Origin: an uncultured Clostridium sp.
GTDB lineage: Bacteria > Bacillota > Clostridia > TANB77 > CAG-508
Length of the DNA stretch: 41,550 nucleotides
Assembly: GCA_900554635.1 (NCBI GenBank)
Contig: USHY01000006.1
Span: forward strand, 1-41,550
Direction: 5' to 3'
Shown here piece after piece: positions 17,131-26,693 of this stretch; the first letter of the stretch is position 1, and the number at the start of each line of letters is the position of its first letter. The notes beneath the pieces are model-generated. The model had not been told where the DNA came from and did no database searches. It saw nothing but the letters and a program-made list of their open reading frames with translations. The translations under genes were made by a program, and so were the position numbers.

Positions 17131-18226
17131 ATGAACAAAAAACAATTGAAAAATGTAGAATGGAGCATATTAATTTGCACAATAATTCTAATAGCAGTAG
17201 GTCTATTTGCCTTAGGAAGTGCAAGCAAATCTTCAGATTTAGAAGATTTAAAAAAACAGGCAATGTGGGTAGCTGTAAGCATTCCAGTTTTTGTAATTAC
17301 AATGCTTATTGATTATAGAATGATTGCTAAAATAAGTATAGGATTTTATATAGTTTCAATAGTTTTGCTAATAGTGGTATTATTAACAAGTGCAATAAAT
17401 GGAGCAACTAGCTGGTTTAGTATAGGACCTATTTCAATACAACCAGCTGAATTTGCAAAAATTGCAGTTGTTTTATTTTTAGCAAATATTATGTCTAAAA
17501 TGTCTAAAAATGAAATAAACAAACCATTAAAACTACTTATGATTCTTGGAATTGCATTTCTACCAATTGTATTAATTACACTACAACCAGATTATGGTAC
17601 AGCAATGGCATATTTAGTTGCAACAGTATTAATGCTTTATGTAGCAGGGCTTAAGAAAAGATATATAATAACAGCAATATTGATAGTAGTAATAGCTTTA
17701 CCAATAATGTATTTCTTTGTTTTACCAGAACATGCTAAACAAAGAATAGATGTTTACTTAAACCCATACTTAGATCCTAGAGGAGCTGGTTATAACATAA
17801 TACAATCAAAACTTGCAATAGGAGCTGGAAGACTTTTAGGACAAGGTTGGATGAATGGAACACAAACTCATTTAGGATTTTTATATCCTAAAACCACAGA
17901 CTTTATATTTGCTGTAATAGGAGAAGAAATGGGATTTGTAACATGCTCATCAATAATAATTCTATATATAACACTAATTACAAGAAGCATAAGTGTTGCG
18001 AAAAATGCAAGAGATGATTTAGGCTCATATATTGCTACAGGAATTGTGCGGAATACTTTTGTTCCATGTTCTTGAAAACATAGGAATGACAGTAGGATTA
18101 TTACCAATAACAGGAGTTCCACTACCATTTATAAGCTATGGAGGAAGTTCAATGATAACAAATATGATAGCAATTGGATTACTTCTAAATATAAGCTCAC
18201 AAAGACAAAAATCAATATTTAATTAA
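17131..18226 (+). CDS. rodA: SEDS peptidoglycan polymerase RodA, needs +1 frameshift at CGG 18049
   Basis: RodA is the SEDS-family glycosyltransferase of the elongasome, polymerising lipid II. Frame 0 gives 306 residues with about eight membrane helices, the GATSWFSIGPISIQPAEFAK motif, TLQPDYGTA and FIFAVIGEEMGF, then stops at 18073. Skipping C 18049 continues GIV-G-ILLFHVLENIGM and the signature PLPFISYGGSS, giving 364 residues, normal for RodA. Frame 0 alone loses the last helices and the signature. Its place after minDE matches RodA, not FtsW. TTGAAAGGAAAA precedes the ATG. Confidence 0.92.
18049..18052 (+). other. CGGA +1 frameshift site in rodA
   Basis: Frame 0 reads GTG CGG AAT ACT TTT and ends at TGA 18073. 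Skipping the C gives GTG GGA ATA CTT TTG TTC CAT, which restores the G-x-x-L-F-H helix seen in Clostridial RodA. Confidence 0.85.
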
Positions 18227-18236
18227 GGAAAAAAAT

Positions 18237-19214
18237 ATGTATATTAAGAAAATAAAAATAGGAAATGTAGAATTAGAAAACAACATATTACTTGCCCCAA
18301 TGGCTGGCGTTACAGATTTAAGCTTTAGAAAAATATGCAAAAAATATGGTAACCCAGGACTTGTTTGTACAGAAATGATAAGTAGTAAAGGATTATTTTA
18401 TAATGATAAAAAAACCGAACAGTTTTTAGAATTAAACGAAGAAAAAAGACCAATAGCAATTCAAATATTTGGAAACGACCCAAGTGTTATGGCTGAAGCT
18501 GCAAAAAAGGTAGAACTATATGCAGACATAATAGATATAAATATGGGATGCCCAGCACCAAAAGTTGTAAAAAATGGTGATGGAAGCAAGTTGTTGCTTA
18601 ATTTAGAGCTAGTGGAAAAAATAGTTTTTGAAGTTGTAAATGCCTGCAACAAACCAGTAACAGTAAAAATAAGAAAAGGCTGGAATGATGAAAACATTGT
18701 TGCTGTTCAGGCTGCTGAAGCTATAGAAAAGGCTGGAGCAAGTGCAATAACAGTGCATGGAAGAACAAGAGAACAATATTATTCAGGACAAGTAGACTTA
18801 GATATTATAAAAAAAGTAAAAGAAGCAGTTAAAATACCTGTAATAGGAAATGGAGATGTAAAAACTGCACAAGATGCAATAAAAATGTTTGAATATACTG
18901 GTGTTGATGGTATAATGATTGGCAGGGGAATTTTAGGAGAACCTTGGAAAATCAAAAACATAATTAATAAATTAGAAACAGGCTTGGAATTGCCAGAAAA
19001 AACTCCAGCAGAAAAGTTAAATGTAATTAAAGAACACATAGAACTTGAAATAGCTGAAAAGGGAGAATATGTAGGGATTAGAGAAATGAGAAAACATATT
19101 TGTTGGTATCTAAAGAATTTGCCAAATTCAAGCAGTGTAAGACAAATAATAAATCAATTAGAAAGTAAAGATGAAGTAATTAAAAAATTAACAGAGTATT
19201 TTGAAACTCTATAA
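18237..19214 (+). CDS. dus: tRNA-dihydrouridine synthase
   Basis: This FMN enzyme reduces specific uridines in the tRNA D loop. The 325-residue product has the TIM-barrel start LLAPMAGVTDLSFR, the catalytic Cys in NMGCPAPKVV (about residue 101), the KIRKGW and TVHGRTREQYYSG strands and the phosphate-binding IGNGDV and GIMIGRGILGEPW loops. The pattern is nearest to the DusB group, but subfamily assignment from sequence alone is tentative. It starts ten bases after the restored rodA stop and is in the same operon. Confidence 0.92.
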   Translation: MYIKKIKIGNVELENNILLAPMAGVTDLSFRKICKKYGNPGLVCTEMISSKGLFYNDKKTEQFLELNEEKRPIAIQIFGNDPSVMAEAAKKVELYADIIDINMGCPAPKVVKNGDGSKLLLNLELVEKIVFEVVNACNKPVTVKIRKGWNDENIVAVQAAEAIEKAGASAITVHGRTREQYYSGQVDLDIIKKVKEAVKIPVIGNGDVKTAQDAIKMFEYTGVDGIMIGRGILGEPWKIKNIINKLETGLELPEKTPAEKLNVIKEHIELEIAEKGEYVGIREMRKHICWYLKNLPNSSSVRQIINQLESKDEVIKKLTEYFETL

Positions 19215-19226
19215 GGAGAAAAAACA

Positions 19227-21035
19227 ATGGACAAACAAAAACATATAAGAAATTTTAGTATAATTGCACATATAGACCATGGAAAATCAACACTTGCAGA
19301 TAGATTGATTGAAAAAACAGGACTTTTATCTTCAAGAGAAATGGAAAGTCAAATTTTAGACAATATGGACATTGAAAGAGAAAGAGGAATAACAATTAAA
19401 TCTCAAGCTGTAAGAATGTTGTATAAAGCCAAAGATGGAGAGGAATACATACTTAATCTAATAGATACTCCTGGCCATGTTGATTTTAACTATGAAGTTT
19501 CAAGAAGTCTAGCCGCATGTGAAGGTGCGATTTTAGTTGTGGATAGTAGCCAAGGTGTTGAAGCACAGACGCTAGCTAATGTGTACCTAGCATTAGATAA
19601 TAACCTAGATATTTTACCAGTTATAAATAAAGTAGACCTACCAAGTGCAAGACCTGATGAAGTGAAACATGAAATAGAGGATATAATAGGAATTCCAGCA
19701 ATGGATGCCCCATGTATATCTGCAAAATCTGGATTAAATATTGAAGAAGTCTTAGAAAGAGTTGTAACAGACTTCAAACCACCAGTAGGAGACACCTCAA
19801 AACCATTAAAATGCCTGATTTTTGATTCTCTATATGATAATTATAAAGGGGCAGTAAGTTATGTTAAAGTAGTAGAAGGAACTGTAAAAACAGGTGATGA
19901 AATATTATTTATGGCAACAAAGAAGAAATTTGTTGTTACAGAGCTTGGATATTTAGAACCAGGGAGATACCAACCAGCAGACAAACTAGAAGCTGGAGAA
20001 GTTGGCTATATAGCTGCAAGCATAAAAACTGTTTCAGACTTGAGTGTAGGAGACACAATAACACATGTGAATGAACCAGCAAAAGAACCATTGCCAGGCT
20101 ATAAAAAAGCAAACTCAATGGTATTTTGTGGGGTATATCCATTAGATGGTGGAGATTATGAAAATTTAAAAGAAGCATTAGAAAAACTAAAATTAAATGA
20201 TGCAGCTTTAAGTTATGAACCAGAAACATCAGTTGCTTTAGGATTTGGATTTAGGTGTGGTTTTTTAGGATTATTACACCTAGAAATAATTCAAGAAAGA
20301 CTAGAAAGAGAATTTGACCTAGATTTAATTACAACAGCACCATCAGTTATCTACAAAGTGCACAAAAAGGATGGGGAAATAATCGAACTATATAACCCGG
20401 TAGACTTACCACCTACACAAGATATTGACTATATTGAAGAACCAATGGTAAAAGCTGAAATAATGCTTCCAAAAGACTATGTTGGAAATGTAATGGAAAT
20501 ATGCCAAAATAGAAGAGGCATATACTTGGATATGAAATATTTAGATTCAACAAGAGTAAGCTTAGAATACGAAATGCCATTAAATGAGATAGTTTACGAC
20601 TTTTTTGATACACTAAAATCAAATACAAAAGGATATGCTTCATTAGATTATGAACTTACAGAATATAGAAAATCAGAACTTGTAAAATTAGACATACATA
20701 TTAATAATGAACAAGTTGATGCGCTTTCATTTATAGTCCACAAAGATACTGCTTATACTAGAGGCAGAAAAATGGCAGAAAAACTAAAAACAGTAATTCC
20801 AAGACAACTATTTGAAGTGCCTATACAAGCAATAGTAGGAGGTAAAATAATAGCAAGAGAAACTATTTCTGCAATGAGAAAAGATGTTTTGGCAAAATGC
20901 TATGGTGGAGATATAACAAGAAAGAAAAAATTGCTAGAAAAACAAAAAAAAGGCAAAAAGAAAATGAGACAAATAGGAAGTGTGGAAGTACCACAAGAAG
21001 CATTTTTAGCGGTTCTTAAGTTAGATGATGAATAA
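19227..21035 (+). CDS. lepA: Elongation factor 4 (LepA)
   Basis: LepA is a conserved translational GTPase linked to back-translocation and 30S biogenesis. The 602-residue product has the P loop AHIDHGKST (about residue 14), DTPGHVDF, NKVDLPSARPD, and the diagnostic C-terminal domain with KKKLLEKQKKGKKKMRQIGSVEVPQEAF. Length matches the family. ATAAGGAG precedes the ATG. It lies between dus and the kinase-like gene with gaps of 12 and 19 bases. Confidence 0.97.
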   Translation: MDKQKHIRNFSIIAHIDHGKSTLADRLIEKTGLLSSREMESQILDNMDIERERGITIKSQAVRMLYKAKDGEEYILNLIDTPGHVDFNYEVSRSLAACEGAILVVDSSQGVEAQTLANVYLALDNNLDILPVINKVDLPSARPDEVKHEIEDIIGIPAMDAPCISAKSGLNIEEVLERVVTDFKPPVGDTSKPLKCLIFDSLYDNYKGAVSYVKVVEGTVKTGDEILFMATKKKFVVTELGYLEPGRYQPADKLEAGEVGYIAASIKTVSDLSVGDTITHVNEPAKEPLPGYKKANSMVFCGVYPLDGGDYENLKEALEKLKLNDAALSYEPETSVALGFGFRCGFLGLLHLEIIQERLEREFDLDLITTAPSVIYKVHKKDGEIIELYNPVDLPPTQDIDYIEEPMVKAEIMLPKDYVGNVMEICQNRRGIYLDMKYLDSTRVSLEYEMPLNEIVYDFFDTLKSNTKGYASLDYELTEYRKSELVKLDIHINNEQVDALSFIVHKDTAYTRGRKMAEKLKTVIPRQLFEVPIQAIVGGKIIARETISAMRKDVLAKCYGGDITRKKKLLEKQKKGKKKMRQIGSVEVPQEAFLAVLKLDDE

Positions 21036-21054
21036 AATTTAAAGGGTGATACAA

Positions 21055-22361
21055 ATGACAGAAAAGGAACTTTTGAAATTAATAGATAGTAAAAACAATC
21101 AAAATCGGTTGCTTTACATATATAATCATTAGCAGATTTTTGGCAATTCCAGAAAGTCAAGGTTTAGCAGTTTTAAAATATCCATTGTTTCAGAGATTTA
21201 ACAAAAATAGAAAATTTAAAACAAAAGAAGAAGTTTTAAATGATAATTTCGAGCATATTTTAAAAAAGACAAATAGTGACTATATATATACACTATTAGA
21301 TCTGCTAATGCAGGATACTGATACACAACCAATTATCAAAAACAATATTGACTTAATATTAAAGAGGTTTGACACTCCAGAAAGAAAAATTGATAATACA
21401 GATTACCAAATTGAATTGTTAGGTTCATACAAAGTGGACTTTATTAAACATCTACGAAGCACCCCAGGAGGAAGCCAGCTACTAGAAAAATATGGAGAAG
21501 AACTTTTAATTAAAACACAGTTTAAAGATTTAGCAGGACTAGCTAGAGCATTAAATGATATTTCACCAGAACTTAATGAGAAGATTGAAGAAATATTACA
21601 AAGAAGAAAATTGGATTTTGCAAAATCTCTACTGTGCAAAAGGAAAACTTATGATATGGAGAATACAAAAGAATTAATAGACAACTATTCTGAAACATTA
21701 TCTATCATCATAGATGAGTTGCTTCAAAGCGAAAAAGTTGGTTTAAGGAATATAAAAGACATTGGTACTGGAAGCTATAGTTTTGTATATCAAATAGGAA
21801 GCAAAGTTCTAAAAGTTGGAAAACCAAGAGAAACATACAATATTCCTAACCATCCAAGAATTTTACAACCAATTGCAAGAACAAATTTACTAGATAAACA
21901 CAACAATCCTTTAGCTTGTATAGAAATCTCAGATAAGGTTCGGACCGCTTTCAGATCAAACAGGAATAACAGCAGATGAGCTTTATGCAGTGTACAAAGA
22001 ACTAAGAAACAGTGGAATTATATGGACAGATGCTCGAGGTGCTAATGCAGGAAGGTTAATAAACCCAAACACTAAAACACTAAACGGAGAGTATTTTGAT
22101 GTGTCACCAAATGCTGTTGGCTTCGATAAAAAAAGTGAAAACACAGAATTACAAATAGGCGATATTGTAATATTAGATACAGATTACATATATAGAGAAG
22201 ATGCTGAAAAAATCTGGTGGCCAGGTGGAAACTCATATTCTGAATATTTTGAAAAACAGTGGCAACAAGAAAAACAGCAAGAAATTGCAAATAATTATAA
22301 TAATAAAGGAGAAATGGAAAGTGAAAAATCAAAAAGAAAAGATGAAGAACATTCAAAATAA
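21055..22361 (+). CDS. Kinase-like protein of unknown function, needs two +1 frameshifts
   Basis: I do not recognise the family. Frame 0 from ATG 21055 (AAAGGGTG upstream) gives 17 residues before CGG 21106. Skipping that C opens 278 residues to CGG 21941, and skipping that C opens 139 more, for 434 in total. The joined product has a helical N-terminal half, then protein-kinase-like motifs: GTGSYSFVY (about residue 238, Gly-rich loop), VLKVGK with a candidate ATP Lys (about 252), a catalytic-loop-like TDARGAN with Asp 325 and Asn 330 at D+5, and LDTDY (about 374). The C terminus is charged low-complexity sequence. The second shift site lies between the two kinase lobes. It overlaps the preferred rlmB start by 41 bases. 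Confidence 0.75.
21106..21109 (+). other. CGGT +1 frameshift site 1 in the kinase-like gene
   Basis: Frame 0 reads AAT CGG TTG CTT and ends at TAG 21130. Skipping the C gives AAT GGT TGC TTT ACA and joins the long downstream frame. No Shine-Dalgarno-like sequence is seen upstream. Confidence 0.75.
21941..21944 (+). other. CGGA +1 frameshift site 2 in the kinase-like gene
   Basis: Frame 0 reads GTT CGG ACC GCT TTC and ends at TGA 21977. Skipping the C gives GTT GGA CCG CTT TCA GAT and joins the lobe with the D-x4-N catalytic-loop-like motif. Confidence 0.82.
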
Positions 22362-23106
22362 TAAAAACAATGAATTTCAAGACCAAGTTGAAGGAAGAAA
22401 TTCAGTTTTAGAATTGTTAGAAACAGAAAAAGATATTAATAAAATATTTATTGAAAGAGGAGAAAAACATGGTTCTATAAACAAAATAATAGGAATGGCA
22501 AAAGATAGAAAAATAGTAATAGTTGAAGTTGACAAAAACAAATTAAATCAAATGGCTCAAAGTAACAATCACCAAGGTGTAATAGCTATAGTACCACCAT
22601 TTAATTATTGTGAAGTTGAAGATATTCTTAATGAAGCAAAATTAAGAAAAGAACCACCTTTTATACTAATTTTAGATGGCATAGAAGACCCACATAATCT
22701 TGGGGCAATAATAAGAACTGCAGAAACAGCTGGAGTTCATGGGATAATAATTCCTAAAAGAAGAGCATGCTCAGTAAATAGCACCGTATGCAAAGTTGCA
22801 AGTGGAGCAGTGGAACATATGAAAATAGCAAGAGTGAACAATCTAAATGATGAAATAAAATACCTAAAAGAGCATGATGTTTGGGTATATGGAACAGCAA
22901 TAGAAGCCACAAAATATTATTATGAAGAAAATTTAAAAGGTTCAATTGCTCTAGTAATAGGAAATGAAGGAGAAGGCATGTCAAGACTTATTAGAGAAAA
23001 CTGTGATGTTCTTCTAAAAATACCAATGAAAGGAAAAATTACTTCTCTAAATGCTTCAGTATCTGCTGGCATTGTAATGTATGAAGCTGTTAAACAAAGA
23101 ATGTAA
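22321..23106 (+). CDS. rlmB: 23S rRNA 2'-O-methyltransferase, TrmH/SpoU family
   Basis: This SPOUT methyltransferase is similar to RlmB, which methylates a 23S rRNA guanosine. The product has an N-terminal substrate-binding domain (VEGRNSVLELLE, NHQGVIAIV) and the trefoil-knot motifs LILDGIEDPHNLGAIIRTAE, IALVIGNEGEGMSRL and LNASVSAGIVMYEA. The GTG at 22321 is preferred because AAAGGAG lies nine bases upstream; ATG 22342 is an alternative. Either start overlaps the C terminus of the kinase-like gene. It is the last gene of the minD operon and is followed by a terminator. Confidence 0.92.
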   Translation: MKNQKEKMKNIQNNKNNEFQDQVEGRNSVLELLETEKDINKIFIERGEKHGSINKIIGMAKDRKIVIVEVDKNKLNQMAQSNNHQGVIAIVPPFNYCEVEDILNEAKLRKEPPFILILDGIEDPHNLGAIIRTAETAGVHGIIIPKRRACSVNSTVCKVASGAVEHMKIARVNNLNDEIKYLKEHDVWVYGTAIEATKYYYEENLKGSIALVIGNEGEGMSRLIRENCDVLLKIPMKGKITSLNASVSAGIVMYEAVKQRM

Positions 23107-23119
23107 GAAAATATTATGT

Positions 23120-23158
23120 AAAATGACAAAAAAAACCAGAATTTTTTTGTCATTTTTT
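23120..23158 (+). terminator. Rho-independent terminator after rlmB
   Basis: A long A/T-rich stem (AAAATGACAAAAAAA paired with TTTTTTTGTCATTTT) with a six-base loop ends in T residues. Confidence 0.85.
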
Positions 23159-23159
23159 A

Positions 23160-23188
23160 TTGACTTACAAAATCTGATATTATATACT
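23160..23188 (+). promoter_or_regulatory. Predicted promoter of the wall-hydrolase operon
   Basis: TTGACT and TATACT are separated by 17 bases, immediately after the rlmB terminator. Confidence 0.65.
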
Positions 23189-23229
23189 ATAAGCGTATAT
23201 AAATTTACAAATGATAATTGGAGGAAAAA

Positions 23230-25107
23230 ATGTCTAAGATTAAAAATGTCCAAAAGCTAATATTGTGCTTGGCGATATTATTCTATATAGTAATAATACT
23301 TTTTTCAAACAATAGTGCTTGTGCTGCAACAAGAACAAGTGATTTATCAAAATTAATTAATTATCCCGAAATTTACACAGCTGTCCAAGAAATGAAAACA
23401 GCTCATCCTAATTGGACCTTTACAATTCTTTACACTGGCTTAGATTGGAATGAGGTGTTGGAAAATGAAACAACAAAGAAACATACTAGGAGTCTAGTTC
23501 AAAAACCAGTTATATTAGGTGATATTAATGATTGGATTTGCCCAATATGTTACAAAACACCGCAAGACAATGGCTCATGGTTATGTGCTTCAAATAAAAC
23601 TGCATCATACTACATAGATCCAAGAAATTGGATAAATGAAACATATATCTTTGCTTTTGAAACTCTATCTTTCAATAGTGAAACACATACACTAGAAGGA
23701 ATTAAAACAATGCTTTCTGGAAGTTTTATGGACACAGATTCAATTAAGTATATAGATACAAATGGGGAAGAAAAAATCATTGAAAAATCTTATGCCCAAA
23801 TAATATTTGAAGCTGCTAAAGAAAATGGAATTAGCCCATACCATTTAGCATCTAGAATTTTACAAGAGCAAGGGAAAGGCAATAGTTCATTAATTTCAGG
23901 AAAAAGAGAGGGCTTCATTGGATGTTATAACTATTTTAACATTGGTGCAAGTGGCAATAATGAAACAGAAATTATAGTGAATGGACTAACAAGAGCAAGA
24001 GATGAACAATGGAACGACCCTGAAAAATCAATAAAAGGCGGAGCAAAATTTTTAAAAGGTGGATACATAGGAAATTACCAAGATACTCTATACTTACAAA
24101 AGTACTGTGTAGATAACTCTTGTAAATATGGGCTATATGGACATCAATATCAACAAAATGTTTCAGCACCATACACAGAAGGCTCTAGTGTTTATGATGC
24201 ATATGAAAAACTTGGAATATTAGATAGCAATTTTAACTTTATAATCCCAGTATATGAAAATATGCCAAGTTTAGCATCTGTAAAACCAGGTAGAAACTTG
24301 GAAATAATAACAGAAGATGTTATAGTAAATACAGAAACAACAGCTCTTACAATTAGAGGCGGACCTGGTACAGGATACTACATAAAAGCGAAAGCTCCAA
24401 AAGGGACTAAATTAGTAAGAATTGAAAAAGCAGTGGAACCACTAAGTGATGGAATTTATTGGGACAAGGTTGTATATTGTACAGAAGGCAACATTGTAAT
24501 TGGATATGCTTCAAGGGAATATTTAAAAGAAACTGAAACACAGGAAATTGTTAATGAAGAAAAAACAATCCAAGTACTTTGTGCATTAAAAAATGGACCA
24601 GCATCTACGGTAAATACAAGGGTAAAACAAATTTTAAAGCCAGGAACAAAAGTAACAGTAATAGATAAAATTCAATACTCAAGCTTTGGGCACACATGGT
24701 ACAGAGTTAAACTTGAAGATGGAACTCAAGGATATGTATCATCTGTATATTTTGAAAAAGAACCAGAAGTAAAATATAAAATAGATGGAACATTTGTAAA
24801 AGTAAACCCAGATACAAAAATAACAGAAATACCAGAGGCAGTGCTAACAGGTGAAATTTTTGGAACAGGAGCTAAAATTAAAATAGGGGAAACAGAATAC
24901 ACCTTAGTAATGCTTGGCGATGTTAATGGCGATGGACTTGTAAAATCCAAAGATTATATGATGATTAAGAATTATATAATGGGAACTTTAGAACTTAGTG
25001 AGGCCGAGAAAAAAGCAGCTGATGTCAATAAAGATGGAGAGATAAAATCTAAAGATTATATGATGATTAAAAACCACATAATGAATATTTCTACTATTAG
25101 TTTATAA
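23230..25107 (+). CDS. Secreted glucosaminidase with SH3-like domains and a dockerin
   Basis: This is a predicted cell-wall hydrolase cutting beta-N-acetylglucosaminyl bonds. The 625-residue product has a signal peptide (hydrophobic residues 10-28, likely cleavage after SACAA), a GH73/LytG-like catalytic region around residues 200-300 (HLASRILQEQGKG, with the Glu as candidate catalytic residue, then YNYFNIGASG), and two SH3b-like repeats (about 360-430 and 440-520). A C-terminal type I dockerin has two calcium loops, DVNGDGLVKSKDY and DVNKDGEIKSKDY. ATG 23230 follows TTGGAGG. The dockerin should bind a cohesin, so the enzyme may be held in a surface complex. The next gene starts 11 bases on. 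Confidence 0.88.
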   Translation: MSKIKNVQKLILCLAILFYIVIILFSNNSACAATRTSDLSKLINYPEIYTAVQEMKTAHPNWTFTILYTGLDWNEVLENETTKKHTRSLVQKPVILGDINDWICPICYKTPQDNGSWLCASNKTASYYIDPRNWINETYIFAFETLSFNSETHTLEGIKTMLSGSFMDTDSIKYIDTNGEEKIIEKSYAQIIFEAAKENGISPYHLASRILQEQGKGNSSLISGKREGFIGCYNYFNIGASGNNETEIIVNGLTRARDEQWNDPEKSIKGGAKFLKGGYIGNYQDTLYLQKYCVDNSCKYGLYGHQYQQNVSAPYTEGSSVYDAYEKLGILDSNFNFIIPVYENMPSLASVKPGRNLEIITEDVIVNTETTALTIRGGPGTGYYIKAKAPKGTKLVRIEKAVEPLSDGIYWDKVVYCTEGNIVIGYASREYLKETETQEIVNEEKTIQVLCALKNGPASTVNTRVKQILKPGTKVTVIDKIQYSSFGHTWYRVKLEDGTQGYVSSVYFEKEPEVKYKIDGTFVKVNPDTKITEIPEAVLTGEIFGTGAKIKIGETEYTLVMLGDVNGDGLVKSKDYMMIKNYIMGTLELSEAEKKAADVNKDGEIKSKDYMMIKNHIMNISTISL

Positions 25108-25118
25108 GGAGAAAAACA

Positions 25119-26591
25119 ATGAAGAAGATAAATATTAAAATTTTATTAATACTAACTTTAAGTATATTATTTATAATGCTACCAGTGTATGTTCATGCAG
25201 CAGGAAGTTTTTCAATAACTGGTTCAGCATCTTTAACAACAGGAGATGCAAAAACAATAACTGTAAGTGCAACAGGATGTGCAGGGCAATTTAGTATAAG
25301 TTCATCAAACTCTAGTGTAGTAACAGTAAACCCTTCATCTGTATGGCTTGATAACAGCAGTTCATCAATTACAATAACAGCGAAGGGTGCAGGAACAGCA
25401 ACAATAAAAATAACAGCAACAGATGTTACAGATACAGAACTAAATGATGTAACAGGTTCAAAAAGTTGTACAGTAACAGTAACTGCTCCAAAACCAGCAG
25501 AACCTGAAACACCAACACAACCAACTACACCATCAGACAACAATACAACAAAACCTTCAAACAATAATACTACAACAAAACCATCTGGTAACACAACAAA
25601 ACCTGCAGAAGCAAAAAAATCAAGCAATTCAAAACTTGCAAAACTAGAAATTGCGGAAGGTACAATTTCACCTGAATTTAGTAGCGATATTACTGAATAT
25701 ACAATTTCATTACCAAATGAAATTGAGAAACTAAGCATAGCTGCTTCTCCAGACCATTCAAAAGCAACTTTTTCAATCAATGGAAATGAAACATTAAATG
25801 TTGGAGAAAACAATATAGAGATTGTAGTAAAAGCTGAAGATGGAAGCGAAACAAAATACAAAATTCTAGCAACAAGAGCAGATAAAGAACTATCTTTATC
25901 AGCATTAAGTATTTATTATATAAACGAAAAAGGCCAAAACACAGCACTACCGATAGAACCAACATTCTCATTTGATACATATGAATATACTTTAGAAAAA
26001 CTTTCTCACGAAATAAAAGAAATAAAAATAGAAGCAATAGCAAACAAGGAAAATGCTAAAATAGAAATAACAGGAAATGAAGAACTAAAAACAGGTAAAA
26101 ATACAATACAAATAAAAGTTACTCTAACAAAGGAAGATGAGCAAGAAGAACAAAAAATATATACTATAACTGTTGAAAAAGAAGAAGAACCAGTTACAGC
26201 ATCTCTTACAGCAATTGATAAAATAGGTAAATGGTTCCAAGGCATAGGCCAAACAATAGGAAGCTGGATCTCAACAAACTTTCAAAACATAATCAATGTG
26301 ATGTTAATAATATCTGCAGCTGGAATGATAGGACTAACAATATACTATATACAAGACTACAAAAACTATCAAAAACTATTAGCAAAACTTGCAGAGTACA
26401 ATAAAGAAAACCTAATGGAACGAGCAAATGTAGCCCTAAACCCAGAAATGGCAATCAACAATGAACAAACAGATACAGAAACTATCAAACCAAATAATGA
26501 ACAAGCACAAAAACAGTCACAGGAAATTGAAGAGGCTAAGGAAGAGAAAAAAGAAGTAAGATTAGGTAGAGGCAGAAGATTTAGAGAATAA
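25119..26591 (+). CDS. Membrane-anchored surface protein with Ig-like and cadherin-like beta-sandwich domains
   Basis: The 490-residue product has a signal peptide (1-27, ending VHAA), an Ig/BIG2-like domain (about 28-125) and a Thr/Pro/Asn linker (about 126-165). Two cadherin-like beta-sandwich repeats follow (about 170-250 and 255-350, each with an L-x-x-L...Y-x-L pattern), then one membrane helix (about 388-408, NVMLIISAAGMIGLTIYY) and a charged cytoplasmic tail ending GRGRRFRE. GGAG precedes the ATG. Co-transcription with the dockerin enzyme suggests a surface partner or scaffold, but I see no recognisable cohesin domain. The original terminator after this gene is split by an IS element. 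Confidence 0.8.
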   Translation: MKKINIKILLILTLSILFIMLPVYVHAAGSFSITGSASLTTGDAKTITVSATGCAGQFSISSSNSSVVTVNPSSVWLDNSSSSITITAKGAGTATIKITATDVTDTELNDVTGSKSCTVTVTAPKPAEPETPTQPTTPSDNNTTKPSNNNTTTKPSGNTTKPAEAKKSSNSKLAKLEIAEGTISPEFSSDITEYTISLPNEIEKLSIAASPDHSKATFSINGNETLNVGENNIEIVVKAEDGSETKYKILATRADKELSLSALSIYYINEKGQNTALPIEPTFSFDTYEYTLEKLSHEIKEIKIEAIANKENAKIEITGNEELKTGKNTIQIKVTLTKEDEQEEQKIYTITVEKEEEPVTASLTAIDKIGKWFQGIGQTIGSWISTNFQNIINVMLIISAAGMIGLTIYYIQDYKNYQKLLAKLAEYNKENLMERANVALNPEMAINNEQTDTETIKPNNEQAQKQSQEIEEAKEEKKEVRLGRGRRFRE

Positions 26592-26607
26592 AAAAGCAAG
26601 GCTTTTA

Positions 26608-26641
26608 AGTGAAGTGATAAAATAAATGTAGACACAAAAAA
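26608..26641 (+). repeat. Left terminal inverted repeat of the IS
   Basis: Pairs without gaps with 27741-27774; the inner 14 bases are identical. Confidence 0.8.
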
Positions 26642-26693
26642 ACGTGTTTACATTTATTTTTTTGATATAATGAATGAGAAAGGAGAGGGATTT

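Noticed and set aside
25193..25861. Long minus-strand frame of 222 codons
   Set aside because: It lies antisense to the surface-protein gene, has no ribosome binding site and a composition mirroring the repetitive Thr/Ser codons of the real gene.
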